The notes under the pieces were generated by a model that searched no databases, was not told the DNA's origin, and saw only the letters and a program-made list of their open reading frames with translations. Both the position numbers and the translations under genes were made by a program. Source: CAZNPH01 sp964574985 (lineage in GTDB: Bacteria; Bacteroidota; Bacteroidia; Bacteroidales; SM23-62). Taken from it: a stretch of DNA of 64,000 bases. Positions 42,789-51,065 of the stretch are shown one piece after another; position 1 is the first letter of the stretch, and each line of letters begins with the position of its first letter. The DNA is taken from the NCBI GenBank assembly GCA_964574985.1, contig CAZNPH010000005.1, positions 62,001 to 126,000 on the forward strand, written 5' to 3'.

Positions 42789-44317
42789 TTTCTGCGAAGA
42801 TAATGATTACATTTCAAATACAATTCATCTCTGGCAATCGGCTTGGCGATATACGCATCGCAGCCTGAGTCAATGATCTTCTCCCTTTCCTCCTCCATGG
42901 CGTATGCTGTTTGCACAATGACCGGAATACCGGGCTTTGTTTCACGGATCTTCCGGGTTGCCTCCAATCCGTCCATAAAGGGCATTTTGATGTCCATGAG
43001 AACCAGGTCAATGTCCGGATGGTTTTCAATGATATCCAGGGCCTCAACGCCGTTTTTTGCCCAAAGCAATTTGGCCCCTGAAGCATGGAGCATCTCACGG
43101 ATAAACACATAATTGTAATCTTCATCCTCTACAACCAGGATAATTTTTTCAGGCCACCGGTAAAGCTTTTTCTCCGTCCGGAGATCATCATTACTCCCCG
43201 GCTCCCTCAATTCAAGCGGGATGGCAAATCTGAATGTTGTTCCCGCGTTCACCTCCGATTCGACCCGTATTTCACCCTGCATCAGTTCCACCAAGCTCTT
43301 TGAAATGGTCAGTCCAAGTCCGGTACCACCGAATTTTCCGGCATTTCCCGATTCCACCTGCCAGAACCGGTTAAAAACCTGATCCAATCTGTGCTTTTCA
43401 ATGCCGATCCCCGTATCCTCAACAAAGAATTCAATCTTTTTTCCCCGGCATTCATAACCAAAGTCCACATGCCCTTTTTCAGTGAACTTCACTGCATTGC
43501 CGATCAGATTGTTCAGCACCTGCCTGACCCGGAATTCATCCATCCATATATTACGTGAAAGCGGCGGATCAGGCAGTCTCACACGTACCTTCAGGCCGGG
43601 TTTGCGCTTTTTTCTGACCTCTTCCCGGAAAACATCGCAAAGCTCGGAAAGCAATTTCTGAAGGTTTACGGAGGATTTATTTATTTTGACCTGTCCTGCC
43701 TCGATCTTGGCCACATCGATGATATCCTCGATCAGATTCAGCAATGCCACCCCGTTGCTGGCAATGATATCTATGTACTTGTTGATCTTAACCCTGGGAA
43801 GATCCTGCGCTTTCAGCAAGTTGGCAAATCCGATGATCCCGTTCATGGGCGTACGGATCTCATGGGACATATTGGCCAGGAAAGCAGATTTCAAATGATC
43901 GGATTCCTCTGCCTTTTGCCTGGCTGCCTTCATATCTTCCTCCTCTTTCTTGCGTTCGGAAATGTCTTCAATGGTCCCCAGGACGCCGGCGAACCGGCCG
44001 GTCTCATCCCGGAAAGGAGTGTAGGTGATCTCTTCCCACCGGGAGCTTTCTTTGTCCCGGTTCATGTATTCCTTCCATAATCCGCCGCCGGTGACGGTTT
44101 CCCATATCTGCCGGTATGCACCCTCTTTTGTATCATGGTCATGGAACATACCCAGGGATTTGCCCAAAACATCCCGGGCATGATATCCCGTCATTTCCAG
44201 AAAGCGTTCATTGACATATTCCACCGTTCCGCCGGCATCCGTCATTATCATTCCGCACGGCCACTGATCGATCGCTTTTGAAAGTTTCCGTATGGTTTCC
44301 TGTGTTGATTTGCCCAT
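42785..44317 (-). CDS. Hybrid sensor histidine kinase (PAS-HisKA-HATPase-receiver)
   Basis: A 510-residue cytoplasmic kinase without membrane segments. PAS/PAC (about 8-125; MTDAGGTVEYVNERFLEMTGY, GVLGTIEDISERKK), HisKA with phospho-acceptor His152 in LANMSHEIRTPMNG, HATPase (N box NLIGNAVKFTEKG, FVEDTGIGIEKHRL, FGGTGLGLTISKSLVELM) and a C-terminal receiver domain (about 385-510) with Asp442 in LVLMDIKMPFMDG and Lys in YIAKPIARD. No DNA-binding output is attached, so a phosphorelay to another protein is likely. The four-base overlap with the following protease gene and three-base gap from the PorE-like gene place it in a compact unit. Confidence 0.93.
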   Translation of the reverse strand: MGKSTQETIRKLSKAIDQWPCGMIMTDAGGTVEYVNERFLEMTGYHARDVLGKSLGMFHDHDTKEGAYRQIWETVTGGGLWKEYMNRDKESSRWEEITYTPFRDETGRFAGVLGTIEDISERKKEEEDMKAARQKAEESDHLKSAFLANMSHEIRTPMNGIIGFANLLKAQDLPRVKINKYIDIIASNGVALLNLIEDIIDVAKIEAGQVKINKSSVNLQKLLSELCDVFREEVRKKRKPGLKVRVRLPDPPLSRNIWMDEFRVRQVLNNLIGNAVKFTEKGHVDFGYECRGKKIEFFVEDTGIGIEKHRLDQVFNRFWQVESGNAGKFGGTGLGLTISKSLVELMQGEIRVESEVNAGTTFRFAIPLELREPGSNDDLRTEKKLYRWPEKIILVVEDEDYNYVFIREMLHASGAKLLWAKNGVEALDIIENHPDIDLVLMDIKMPFMDGLEATRKIRETKPGIPVIVQTAYAMEEEREKIIDSGCDAYIAKPIARDELYLKCNHYLRRK

Positions 44318-44319
44318 TT

Positions 44320-46266
44320 TTATTTTTTTCCGTTTTCCAGGATCTTCATTTCGGTCCGCCTGTTCCTGGCCCTGCCTTCCTCCGTTTCATTTGTGGACAC
44401 CGGCCTGTGCATGCCGTAACCCTTGCTTGCCAGTCTGTCCGGTGAAATGCCATGCCCGGTAAGGTAATCTGTGACCGACCGGGCACGCCTTTGTGAAAGG
44501 GCAAGATTATACTCTGCAGTCCCGGTATTGTCGGTATGCCCGCTGATCTCAACGCGGACATGAGGGTTTTGCCTGAGAAAGGCCACCACCCGGTCAAGTT
44601 CTGCCCTGGATTCCTCACGCAGCCGGGAAGAATCAAATTCGAAAAAAACATTCCTGAGAACGGTCAGACTGCCTGCTTCAATGGGTTCCAGGGGAATGTC
44701 CATGAGAAAAGGATCATCCCGCTCATATATTCTCCGCATGGAGAAATGTTCCGAATAAAAAAGATAATTTGTTTTGGATACATTCAATCCGTAATCATCA
44801 GTGGATGGTATGCAAACAAGAAATTCACCGGTTCCGGGGGAAGAGGATGATTGAATGACCGGACGCTGGCTGCTGAGGCTGATAAGCTCAAATTTTGCTC
44901 CCAGGGGTTTTCCCGTTTTTGCATCGTACACCCTCCCTTTCATATAGGACACCTTTGCCGGCCTGATTCCGTTATACAGCTCAAAGGTATACAGGTCCCT
45001 GCCCTTTCCCGCAAGTCGGTCCGATGCAAAATACGCCCTGTTACCCAGGGCATTCACGATCAGGCCTTCTTCATTTCCCGATGTATTGATCGGATATCCC
45101 AGGTTCCTGGGCAGGGTCCATCCGCCCCCTGCCCTCTTTTTGCTCATAAACATATCGAAACCTCCCATTCCGGGCCATCCTTCCGATGCAAAATACAATG
45201 TCTGCCGGTCCGGATGGATGAAAGGCGATCCTTCGTCGAACCGTGTATTGATGCTGTCTCCAAGATTCTCAGGATCGGACCAGTTACCGTCCGGGGTTCT
45301 CCGGGTTTCCCAGATATCAAGTCCGCCCCTGGTTCCCTTGCGGTTGCTTGAAAAATACAAAGTCATTCCATCGGAAGAAACTGAAGGTTGCTTATCGCTG
45401 TATGCTGAATTTACCGGAGGCCCCATGTTTACCGGGGATGTCCATTCGCCGTTCCTGTTTTCGGAAAAGTACAGGTCACAATTTCCTTCACCCCCGGGAC
45501 GGTTACAGGCAGTAAAAACCATGAATCTTCCGTCGGCCGAGACGGTTTGCGCTCCCTCATTGTCATAAGTATTCAGGATTTCACCCGCGAACCTGGCCGG
45601 AGTCCATTCACCGTTTTTTTTCTCGCAATAATATAAATCCTCCTGAAGTCTGTTCAGTGCCACCTGCCAGTTCACATGAACGGGCAACAAAACGGTCAGG
45701 AACAGAGTCTGTTCATCCGCGGAAAGACTGGGCCAGTAATCATCATGCTCGGAATTGACATCATCCCCCATGTTTTCCGGATCAAAGGGGACCGGATTCC
45801 GTATGGCCTGCTCCGCGAACCGGCATGACCGGATCAGGCGGTTCACTTCTTCTTCTTTTGCAGGGGAAACGGGTGTGCCCATGGTAAGGTATTCCTGCAA
45901 ATGTTCCGTGGCACTTGAATATTTTTCCAGCCGCATTTCATTCCTGGCCATCAGAATGAAAGCATTGGGGAAAAAAGCAGGATCCAGTCCGATCGCCTTT
46001 TCATATGCTTCCACCGACTTCCCGGGCCGGTCAAGATCGGTATAGACTTCAGCAAGCAATAAATAAGCTTCGATGAACCGGGGATCGATCTCAATGGCAC
46101 GGATCAGTGATTCCCTGGCCTTTTCGTACTCGTGTATCCCATATGCATAACGGGCTTCCCTGTATTTCCCCGTTGCCCTCCCGGAACTTGAAGTCAGTCC
46201 GTGTTGCGCCGGGATCTGACAGGGAAACAACAACAACAGCATGCATATGATCAGAGCCGGTCTCAT
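44320..46266 (-). CDS. PorE-like outer-membrane-associated protein: TPR, PD40 propeller, CarboxypepD_reg, OmpA-C
   Basis: A 648-residue protein with signal peptide (LIICMLLLLFPCQIPAQ). TPR repeats at about 30-110 (YRYAYGIHEYEKARESLIRAIEID-type), a WD40-like PD40 beta-propeller at about 165-420 (repeated LSADEQTLFLTV, VSADGRFMVFTA, VSSDGMTLYFSSNR, HPDRQTLYFASEG), a CarboxypepD_reg-like domain near 440-510 and a C-terminal OmpA peptidoglycan-binding domain (about 535-645; EISGHTDNTGTAEYNLALSQRRA). This order equals that of PorE of the type IX secretion system and of many paralogues; no other T9SS gene is here, so a general envelope role is equally possible. Confidence 0.88.
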   Translation of the reverse strand: MRPALIICMLLLLFPCQIPAQHGLTSSSGRATGKYREARYAYGIHEYEKARESLIRAIEIDPRFIEAYLLLAEVYTDLDRPGKSVEAYEKAIGLDPAFFPNAFILMARNEMRLEKYSSATEHLQEYLTMGTPVSPAKEEEVNRLIRSCRFAEQAIRNPVPFDPENMGDDVNSEHDDYWPSLSADEQTLFLTVLLPVHVNWQVALNRLQEDLYYCEKKNGEWTPARFAGEILNTYDNEGAQTVSADGRFMVFTACNRPGGEGNCDLYFSENRNGEWTSPVNMGPPVNSAYSDKQPSVSSDGMTLYFSSNRKGTRGGLDIWETRRTPDGNWSDPENLGDSINTRFDEGSPFIHPDRQTLYFASEGWPGMGGFDMFMSKKRAGGGWTLPRNLGYPINTSGNEEGLIVNALGNRAYFASDRLAGKGRDLYTFELYNGIRPAKVSYMKGRVYDAKTGKPLGAKFELISLSSQRPVIQSSSSPGTGEFLVCIPSTDDYGLNVSKTNYLFYSEHFSMRRIYERDDPFLMDIPLEPIEAGSLTVLRNVFFEFDSSRLREESRAELDRVVAFLRQNPHVRVEISGHTDNTGTAEYNLALSQRRARSVTDYLTGHGISPDRLASKGYGMHRPVSTNETEEGRARNRRTEMKILENGKK

Positions 46267-47354
46267 TTTATCATCATCTCTTCAATCTTCCGGAATATTC
46301 CGGTATTTTCATATACCCCGGTAAAATGCATGGCACCCGGGCCGGCAGCAAATACAGGGACCATCTCCGCCGAATGACCATCGGTGGTGTAGGCAGCCTC
46401 TACCCTGCCATTTGACAGATCCCCGCCGTTTACGGACATTCCCCCTGTTTCATGATCTGAAGTAACGATCACCAGTGTGCGGGGATGATCTTTTGCATAT
46501 TGAAGTACGACACCGACCGCACGGTCAAAATCTTTCATTTCTGCGTTCAGGTATTCTGTGTTGTTCCGGTGTCCTGCCCAATCGATCTGGGATCCTTCAA
46601 CCACAAGAAAAAAACCGCCGGAACTCCGGGAAAGATGATCCAGGGCCTTGTCCACGGCCCGGGGAAGCACATCGTCCCGCCCGTTGTGGGCAGACTGCAT
46701 ATGCATATCCGCGGTTAGTCCGGCTATCATGCCGGGATACCCGGGATCAACATCCTCCAGACGGGAAACCACCTTATAACCCAGGGCATCCAGCGAATCC
46801 AGAAGATCGAGTCCGTCCCCCCGCCGCATGAAATGCTTCCTTCCTCCCCCCACACAAAAATCCACTCCGCTACGGAGAAAATCAAGGGCGATATCCTCAT
46901 ACAGATTTCTGTCCGCAACATGGGCATAAAAAGCGGCAGGGGTAGCATGGGTAATGGCACAGGTGACCACCATCCCGGTCTTCAATCCTTTTTCCTCAGC
47001 AATTTCCAGGAGACTCTTTACCGGATGCCCGGTGCTGTCGGTGCCCACAAAGCCATTACGGGTCTTTACCCCGCATGCTAATGCAGTGGCGGCTGCTCCG
47101 GAATCGGTGACCAGTCGGTTTGCCGAAGATGTTTTCTGGAGTCCGGTTACCGGCAGCCTTTCCATACACGTGGAATTGCCGGCAGTCACCATCAGGGCCT
47201 GGATATGTGCGATTCCCATGCCATCCCCGATCATAAGGACGATATTATCGGCCTTTTCACAAACATCCGGCGCCCGCCTGAGGCAACCGGAGAGCATAAA
47301 AAAAACCGGGACCAGGGCAAAGCAACAACCGAATACCGATCTCCTCTTCAGCAT
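46263..47354 (-). CDS. Alkaline phosphatase lipoprotein
   Basis: A 363-residue secreted phosphomonoesterase of the alkaline phosphatase superfamily. The signal (GCCFALVPVFFMLSGC) ends in a lipobox with Cys24. Metal and nucleophile motifs: LMIGDGMGIAH (Asp44), LVTDSGAAATALACG with Ser85, GSQIDWAGHRNN, VTSDHETGGMS and the TDGHSAEMVPVFA His. It is a smaller form than E. coli PhoA. A longer GTG or TTG frame upstream has no signal logic, so the ATG at 47354 is chosen. It overlaps the PorE-like gene by four bases and lies 22 bases after a small membrane-protein gene. Confidence 0.93.
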   Translation of the reverse strand: MLKRRSVFGCCFALVPVFFMLSGCLRRAPDVCEKADNIVLMIGDGMGIAHIQALMVTAGNSTCMERLPVTGLQKTSSANRLVTDSGAAATALACGVKTRNGFVGTDSTGHPVKSLLEIAEEKGLKTGMVVTCAITHATPAAFYAHVADRNLYEDIALDFLRSGVDFCVGGGRKHFMRRGDGLDLLDSLDALGYKVVSRLEDVDPGYPGMIAGLTADMHMQSAHNGRDDVLPRAVDKALDHLSRSSGGFFLVVEGSQIDWAGHRNNTEYLNAEMKDFDRAVGVVLQYAKDHPRTLVIVTSDHETGGMSVNGGDLSNGRVEAAYTTDGHSAEMVPVFAAGPGAMHFTGVYENTGIFRKIEEMMIK

Positions 47355-47376
47355 GTTAACAAAGTTAGGGGTTGCA

Positions 47377-47616
47377 TCATGCGGATTTCCCGAACAGCAT
47401 TTTACCGACCCGGTACAATCCCCTGAAGATACCAAGAATAACATATATCACCAGTGCAAAAAGGATGACGATGTGAATGGTGGTGAACAATTCTGTCCAG
47501 GGTGTATGATATGAAATGATGGAAACGATATTCAATATATATGCCAGGATGAAACATCCCAGCAAAATGCGTAATTCGGTTTTCTTTCTACTGGCTGAAA
47601 TAATGGAATCTCTCAT
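47377..47616 (-). CDS. Small two-segment membrane protein
   Basis: A 79-residue protein, with basic N-terminus (MRDSIISASRKKTELR), then two membrane segments (LLGCFILAYILNIVSIISY and IHIVILFALVIYVILGIFRG) and a basic tail. The pattern is conserved in Bacteroidota from memory but has no named function. It is the first gene of the minus-strand group running to the protease, and its upstream region holds a possible third copy of the repeated leader element. Confidence 0.78.
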   Translation of the reverse strand: MRDSIISASRKKTELRILLGCFILAYILNIVSIISYHTPWTELFTTIHIVILFALVIYVILGIFRGLYRVGKMLFGKSA

Positions 47617-47697
47617 TGGAATATGTTTAATTTATGAATTTAACTGACACATTATTGCATATGCCACAAAAGCTGTGATTTGTTTTGCCGGCCACCG
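47617..47697 (-). repeat. Possible third, diverged copy of the repeated leader element (copy C)
   Basis: Minus-strand CCGGTGGCCGGCAAAA (about 47697-47682) matches the core of copies A and B, followed by CTTTTG at the equivalent distance of 23 bases (24 in copy A) and TTAAATTC/TAAATTCA where the -7 box is expected. The distance from GGCCGGC to the start codon is 77 bases against 80 in the other two. Sequence identity outside these blocks is low, so kinship is uncertain. Confidence 0.35.
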
Positions 47698-47698
47698 G

Positions 47699-48976
47699 TT
47701 ATATCATAAGTTCTTCCGGGAAGCTGACCACCTTTTCCTCCATCATCGACCGGTGACCCAGCAAAGCGGCAATGCTGGCATAATAGCCTTCCTCAACCAG
47801 TCCGGGAGTGGGCTTGTCTTCCTTGACCGATTGCACAAATGCCTCCATCTGGACATCCGTCCCGTCACTTTCCATATCCTCGGAAAGAATATAAGTCCCC
47901 TTTTCCTTATTGGGATTGTCGGGAACCCAGCTGGCCCCGCCCACGGGTATGTTATCGATCACCTTATGCTCTATCTGGTTGATCAACTGGAGAATTCCCG
48001 GAGCCGGCGGTGGATTTTCCCTGAATATCTTGCCGCCTTCCAGTTCCATGGTCCCTTCGGGGGCCAGTATCTGCTCCTCCAATCCGTAATGTGCATTGCT
48101 GGTCATTGAATCGTACACCAGCTGTACACCCGAAGGATAGGTATAGACCAGGTTCACATTGTCAAATACTTCCCTTCCGTCGTGCCAGTAATTGATGCTT
48201 CCGAAACCACTGACCTTTTCGGGGGCTTCCCCCAGGATCCAGTTGGCCACCTGGATCTGATGCGATGCCAGCTCGGTCATCAAACCGCATGAATACTCAA
48301 GATACAGCCTCCAGTTGATCTTTCTTTCCAGGTCCGGACCCGGTACGGGCCTCCTCCAGTCGTTGTTCCTGTGCCAGTAAGCCCTGATCTGGGTCACATT
48401 GCCGATCCGTCCGGATTTGATCATATCAATGGCCTTGAGATACTTAAGGTTAAAAAGCCGCTGATGACCGATCTGCAGGATCCGCCCGGTCCTTCTCTGG
48501 GCTTCCAGCATCCTTTTGACATCACCGGTTTTCCTGGCCATGGCTTTTTCACAGAACACATGCAATCCGGCATCCAGGGCATCAATGGTCATCCGGGCAT
48601 GCTCATGCAGTGGTGTGGCAATAACCACGGCATCCAGGTCTTTCATCTCCAGCATTTTCCTGTAATCATAAAAACCTTTTGCACCGGGCCCGGTCCTGAC
48701 CGCAGCCTCTTCATAATGGGGAGGATAGTTGTCACAAAAGGCAATTATCTCAACATCAGGTATCTGCTTCAGCCAGATTAACAGCAGGCTGCCCCGGGAT
48801 CCTACCCCTATGATCCCCAACCGGACCTTCTGCCCGGTTCTGAGGCGGTCTTCCACCCGGCCGGCAGCAAATGCATCCAACCAGGGCAAAGTAGCAGCCA
48901 GAGCTGTCGTTCCCATATAAAAAGAAAAAGTTTTCAGGAACGTTCTCCGGTTCTCCTTGTAAAGATTTACATACAT
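47699..48976 (-). CDS. Gfo/Idh/MocA-family oxidoreductase with Tat-type signal (first)
   Basis: A 425-residue NAD(P)-dependent oxidoreductase. The N-terminus carries a twin-arginine-like motif (NRRTFLKTFSF followed by a hydrophobic stretch), so the folded enzyme with its cofactor is probably exported. The Rossmann loop is GIIGVGSRGS near 54-63. The conserved EKP of the family is changed to EKA in VFCEKAMARKTGD, an unusual change at a residue pair that shapes the active site. ATLLG-type C-terminus ends the substrate domain. It is preceded, five bases upstream, by an apbE-like gene. Confidence 0.87.
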   Translation of the reverse strand: MYVNLYKENRRTFLKTFSFYMGTTALAATLPWLDAFAAGRVEDRLRTGQKVRLGIIGVGSRGSLLLIWLKQIPDVEIIAFCDNYPPHYEEAAVRTGPGAKGFYDYRKMLEMKDLDAVVIATPLHEHARMTIDALDAGLHVFCEKAMARKTGDVKRMLEAQRRTGRILQIGHQRLFNLKYLKAIDMIKSGRIGNVTQIRAYWHRNNDWRRPVPGPDLERKINWRLYLEYSCGLMTELASHQIQVANWILGEAPEKVSGFGSINYWHDGREVFDNVNLVYTYPSGVQLVYDSMTSNAHYGLEEQILAPEGTMELEGGKIFRENPPPAPGILQLINQIEHKVIDNIPVGGASWVPDNPNKEKGTYILSEDMESDGTDVQMEAFVQSVKEDKPTPGLVEEGYYASIAALLGHRSMMEEKVVSFPEELMI

Positions 48977-48981
48977 AATAT

Positions 48982-49917
48982 TTACATTTTACTTATTTTG
49001 ACTTTTCCGTCTTCATCGTACATCGCCAGCACGGCACGGGCATCCGGGAATTCCTTCATGATCTCCCGCCTTTCTTCCCCCTCTGCTGCAGCCAGTGAAG
49101 TGGAAAGGACCTCGGCCGTAACCGGTGATTCGCATGTTGCGGTTATTGAAAATATGTTGCCCGAAAGCAAGCCTTTTTTCGGATCCATTATATGGCCAGC
49201 TTCCAGTTTCCTGGCACTGAGGTATCCCGGATGATTCCCCGATGTGGACATGGACCTGTCAGAAATATTGAATACATATACATGTTCATCCGGACTGAAA
49301 ATATTCTGAACACCCACCTGCCAGTAATCACCATGAGGATGCTTTCCGGCGGCCAGGACTGAACTCTCCCCAAAACTAATAAAAGCATTTTGTATTTCGT
49401 GGCCATTCAATATTTTTTTTGCTTCCTGAAGGGCAAAGCCTTTGCCGTAACCGCCCAGATCGATCCGGACCTGCCCGTTTGCAAAACGAATCAACCTGCC
49501 CTGGTCCATAAACAGGATCTTATCCGTTCCGGACGCCTTTATATAACCGTTTTTTTTCTCTTCCGGAAGATTCTTGTCGGAAATGATTTTCACCAGGGGA
49601 CCGGCCGTAATATCAAAATATCCTCCGGTCATTTCCCAGTACGCCCTGCATTCCAAAAGGATCTGCCACATTTCAGGATCCAGGGCCACCGGTTTTTCAG
49701 AAGCATTGGAATTGATCACGGCCACCATGCTGTCCCTATGATAATAGCTCAGCTTCTGCTCAAGCTCCGAAAACCTGTTCTGCACGGCATGGTAGGCCCT
49801 GACAGCCTGTTCCCGCCCAACCCCGCAAAGCACCATATCCAGGCGTGTACCCATCGAATAGAAATTGTTGTGGAACAGGCGTGATGCTTCTGAATAATAT
49901 TGCATAAGATCTTCCAT
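48982..49917 (-). CDS. apbE: ApbE-family FAD:protein FMN transferase, without signal peptide
   Basis: A flavin transferase of 311 residues that attaches FMN covalently to Thr or Ser of target proteins. FYSMGTRLDMVLCG near 20-33 opens the fold; RIDLGGYGKGFALQEAKKIL and AFISFGESSVLAAG hold the catalytic and flavin-binding residues, with LSTSLAAAEGEERREIM near the end. Most ApbE proteins are periplasmic lipoproteins; this one starts MEDLMQYYSEASRLFHNN, with no signal sequence at either the ATG (49917) or the upstream TTG, so it would act in the cytosol. The five-base gap to the oxidoreductase gene suggests common expression. Confidence 0.9.
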   Translation of the reverse strand: MEDLMQYYSEASRLFHNNFYSMGTRLDMVLCGVGREQAVRAYHAVQNRFSELEQKLSYYHRDSMVAVINSNASEKPVALDPEMWQILLECRAYWEMTGGYFDITAGPLVKIISDKNLPEEKKNGYIKASGTDKILFMDQGRLIRFANGQVRIDLGGYGKGFALQEAKKILNGHEIQNAFISFGESSVLAAGKHPHGDYWQVGVQNIFSPDEHVYVFNISDRSMSTSGNHPGYLSARKLEAGHIMDPKKGLLSGNIFSITATCESPVTAEVLSTSLAAAEGEERREIMKEFPDARAVLAMYDEDGKVKISKM

Positions 49918-50016
49918 GGAACGCAAAATTAACAATAATGACGGGAGTGATCCCCGGAGAAGTTTTTTATATTTAACGGTTGTTTACAGGTTTTTATTCA
50001 TCATCTTCATATCATT

Positions 50017-51063
50017 ATGCATAATAGCATTGTAACCGGACTCGCATCCTATGGCATGTCAGGACAGGTATTTCACGGACCCCTGCTGAAAGCGGACAGG
50101 GACTTTGAGGTAACCGCAATCCTGGAAAGGAGCAGGAACCTGTCCCGGTATGCATTTCCGGATGCCAGGATTGTGCGGACTTTCGACGAACTGATAGCAG
50201 ACAAGGACATCGAGCTCATTGTGGTCAATACCCCCGATCACACCCACCACCAGCTGGCAAAAAAAGCCCTTCTGGCCGGCAAGCACGTGGTGGTGGAAAA
50301 ACCCATGACCCTTCGCTCCGATCATGCCGGGGAACTCACCGGCATCGCAGAGAAAAAGAAGCTTTTCCTCACCGTTTTTCAGAACCGGAGGTGGGACGGG
50401 GATTTTATGACCGTGAAAAGCATCTGCGAGCAGGGTCTGCTCGGAAGGTTAACCGACTATGAAGCACATTTCGACCGTTTCAGGAACTATATACAGCCGG
50501 GTACCTGGAAAGAAGACAAATCAACAGGCACCGGAACCATTTATAATCTCGGATCCCATCTCATTGACCAGGTACTGGTCCTCTTCGGAATGCCCTTGTC
50601 GGTGTACGCCGACATAAGAAAATCCAGGGATTCATCTTCTGTGGATGATAATTTTGTTATGCTTCTGGATTACGGTGAGATGCGGGCAATAATCCGTGCC
50701 AGTTACCTGGTCAGGGAACCCGGACCAAGATACATGCTCCACGGGACCGGGGGAAGTTTCCTCAAATGGGGGATCGATCCCCAGGAAGAAATGCTGAAAA
50801 AAGGACAACTGCCGGTGTCTGACGACTGGGGCCAGGAACCGGAAAGCGAATGGGGGCTTTTGCATACCCAACTCAAAGGAACCCTGTTCAGGGGGAAGAT
50901 CCGGACCATACCGGGTGATTACCGTTGTTTTTACCGGAACGTGCGCAAAGTGCTCAGAAACGGGGAATCCCCCGAAGTAACCGCAAAAGAAGGAATGGAT
51001 GTCATCAGGATCATTGAAGCCGCAAAACAAAGCCAGGAATCCGGAAAACCGGCCGGCCTTTGA
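50017..51063 (+). CDS. Gfo/Idh/MocA-family oxidoreductase (cytoplasmic)
   Basis: A 348-residue oxidoreductase without signal peptide. It starts VTGLASYGMSGQVFHGPLL, a diverged Rossmann loop, has the canonical VVVEKPMTLRSDHAGEL, and a C-terminal substrate domain with GTGTIYNLGSHLIDQVLVLFG, a typical catalytic His context. It is close to YhhX-like members. It is transcribed away from the apbE gene and converges on the GH-like gene two bases beyond its stop. A role in sugar or inositol oxidation is inferred from the family. Confidence 0.9.
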   Translation: MHNSIVTGLASYGMSGQVFHGPLLKADRDFEVTAILERSRNLSRYAFPDARIVRTFDELIADKDIELIVVNTPDHTHHQLAKKALLAGKHVVVEKPMTLRSDHAGELTGIAEKKKLFLTVFQNRRWDGDFMTVKSICEQGLLGRLTDYEAHFDRFRNYIQPGTWKEDKSTGTGTIYNLGSHLIDQVLVLFGMPLSVYADIRKSRDSSSVDDNFVMLLDYGEMRAIIRASYLVREPGPRYMLHGTGGSFLKWGIDPQEEMLKKGQLPVSDDWGQEPESEWGLLHTQLKGTLFRGKIRTIPGDYRCFYRNVRKVLRNGESPEVTAKEGMDVIRIIEAAKQSQESGKPAGL

Positions 51064-51065
51064 AT

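Noticed and set aside
44320..46266. Type IX secretion locus
   Set aside because: Only a PorE-like architecture is present; no PorK, L, M, N or other core component is in the window.
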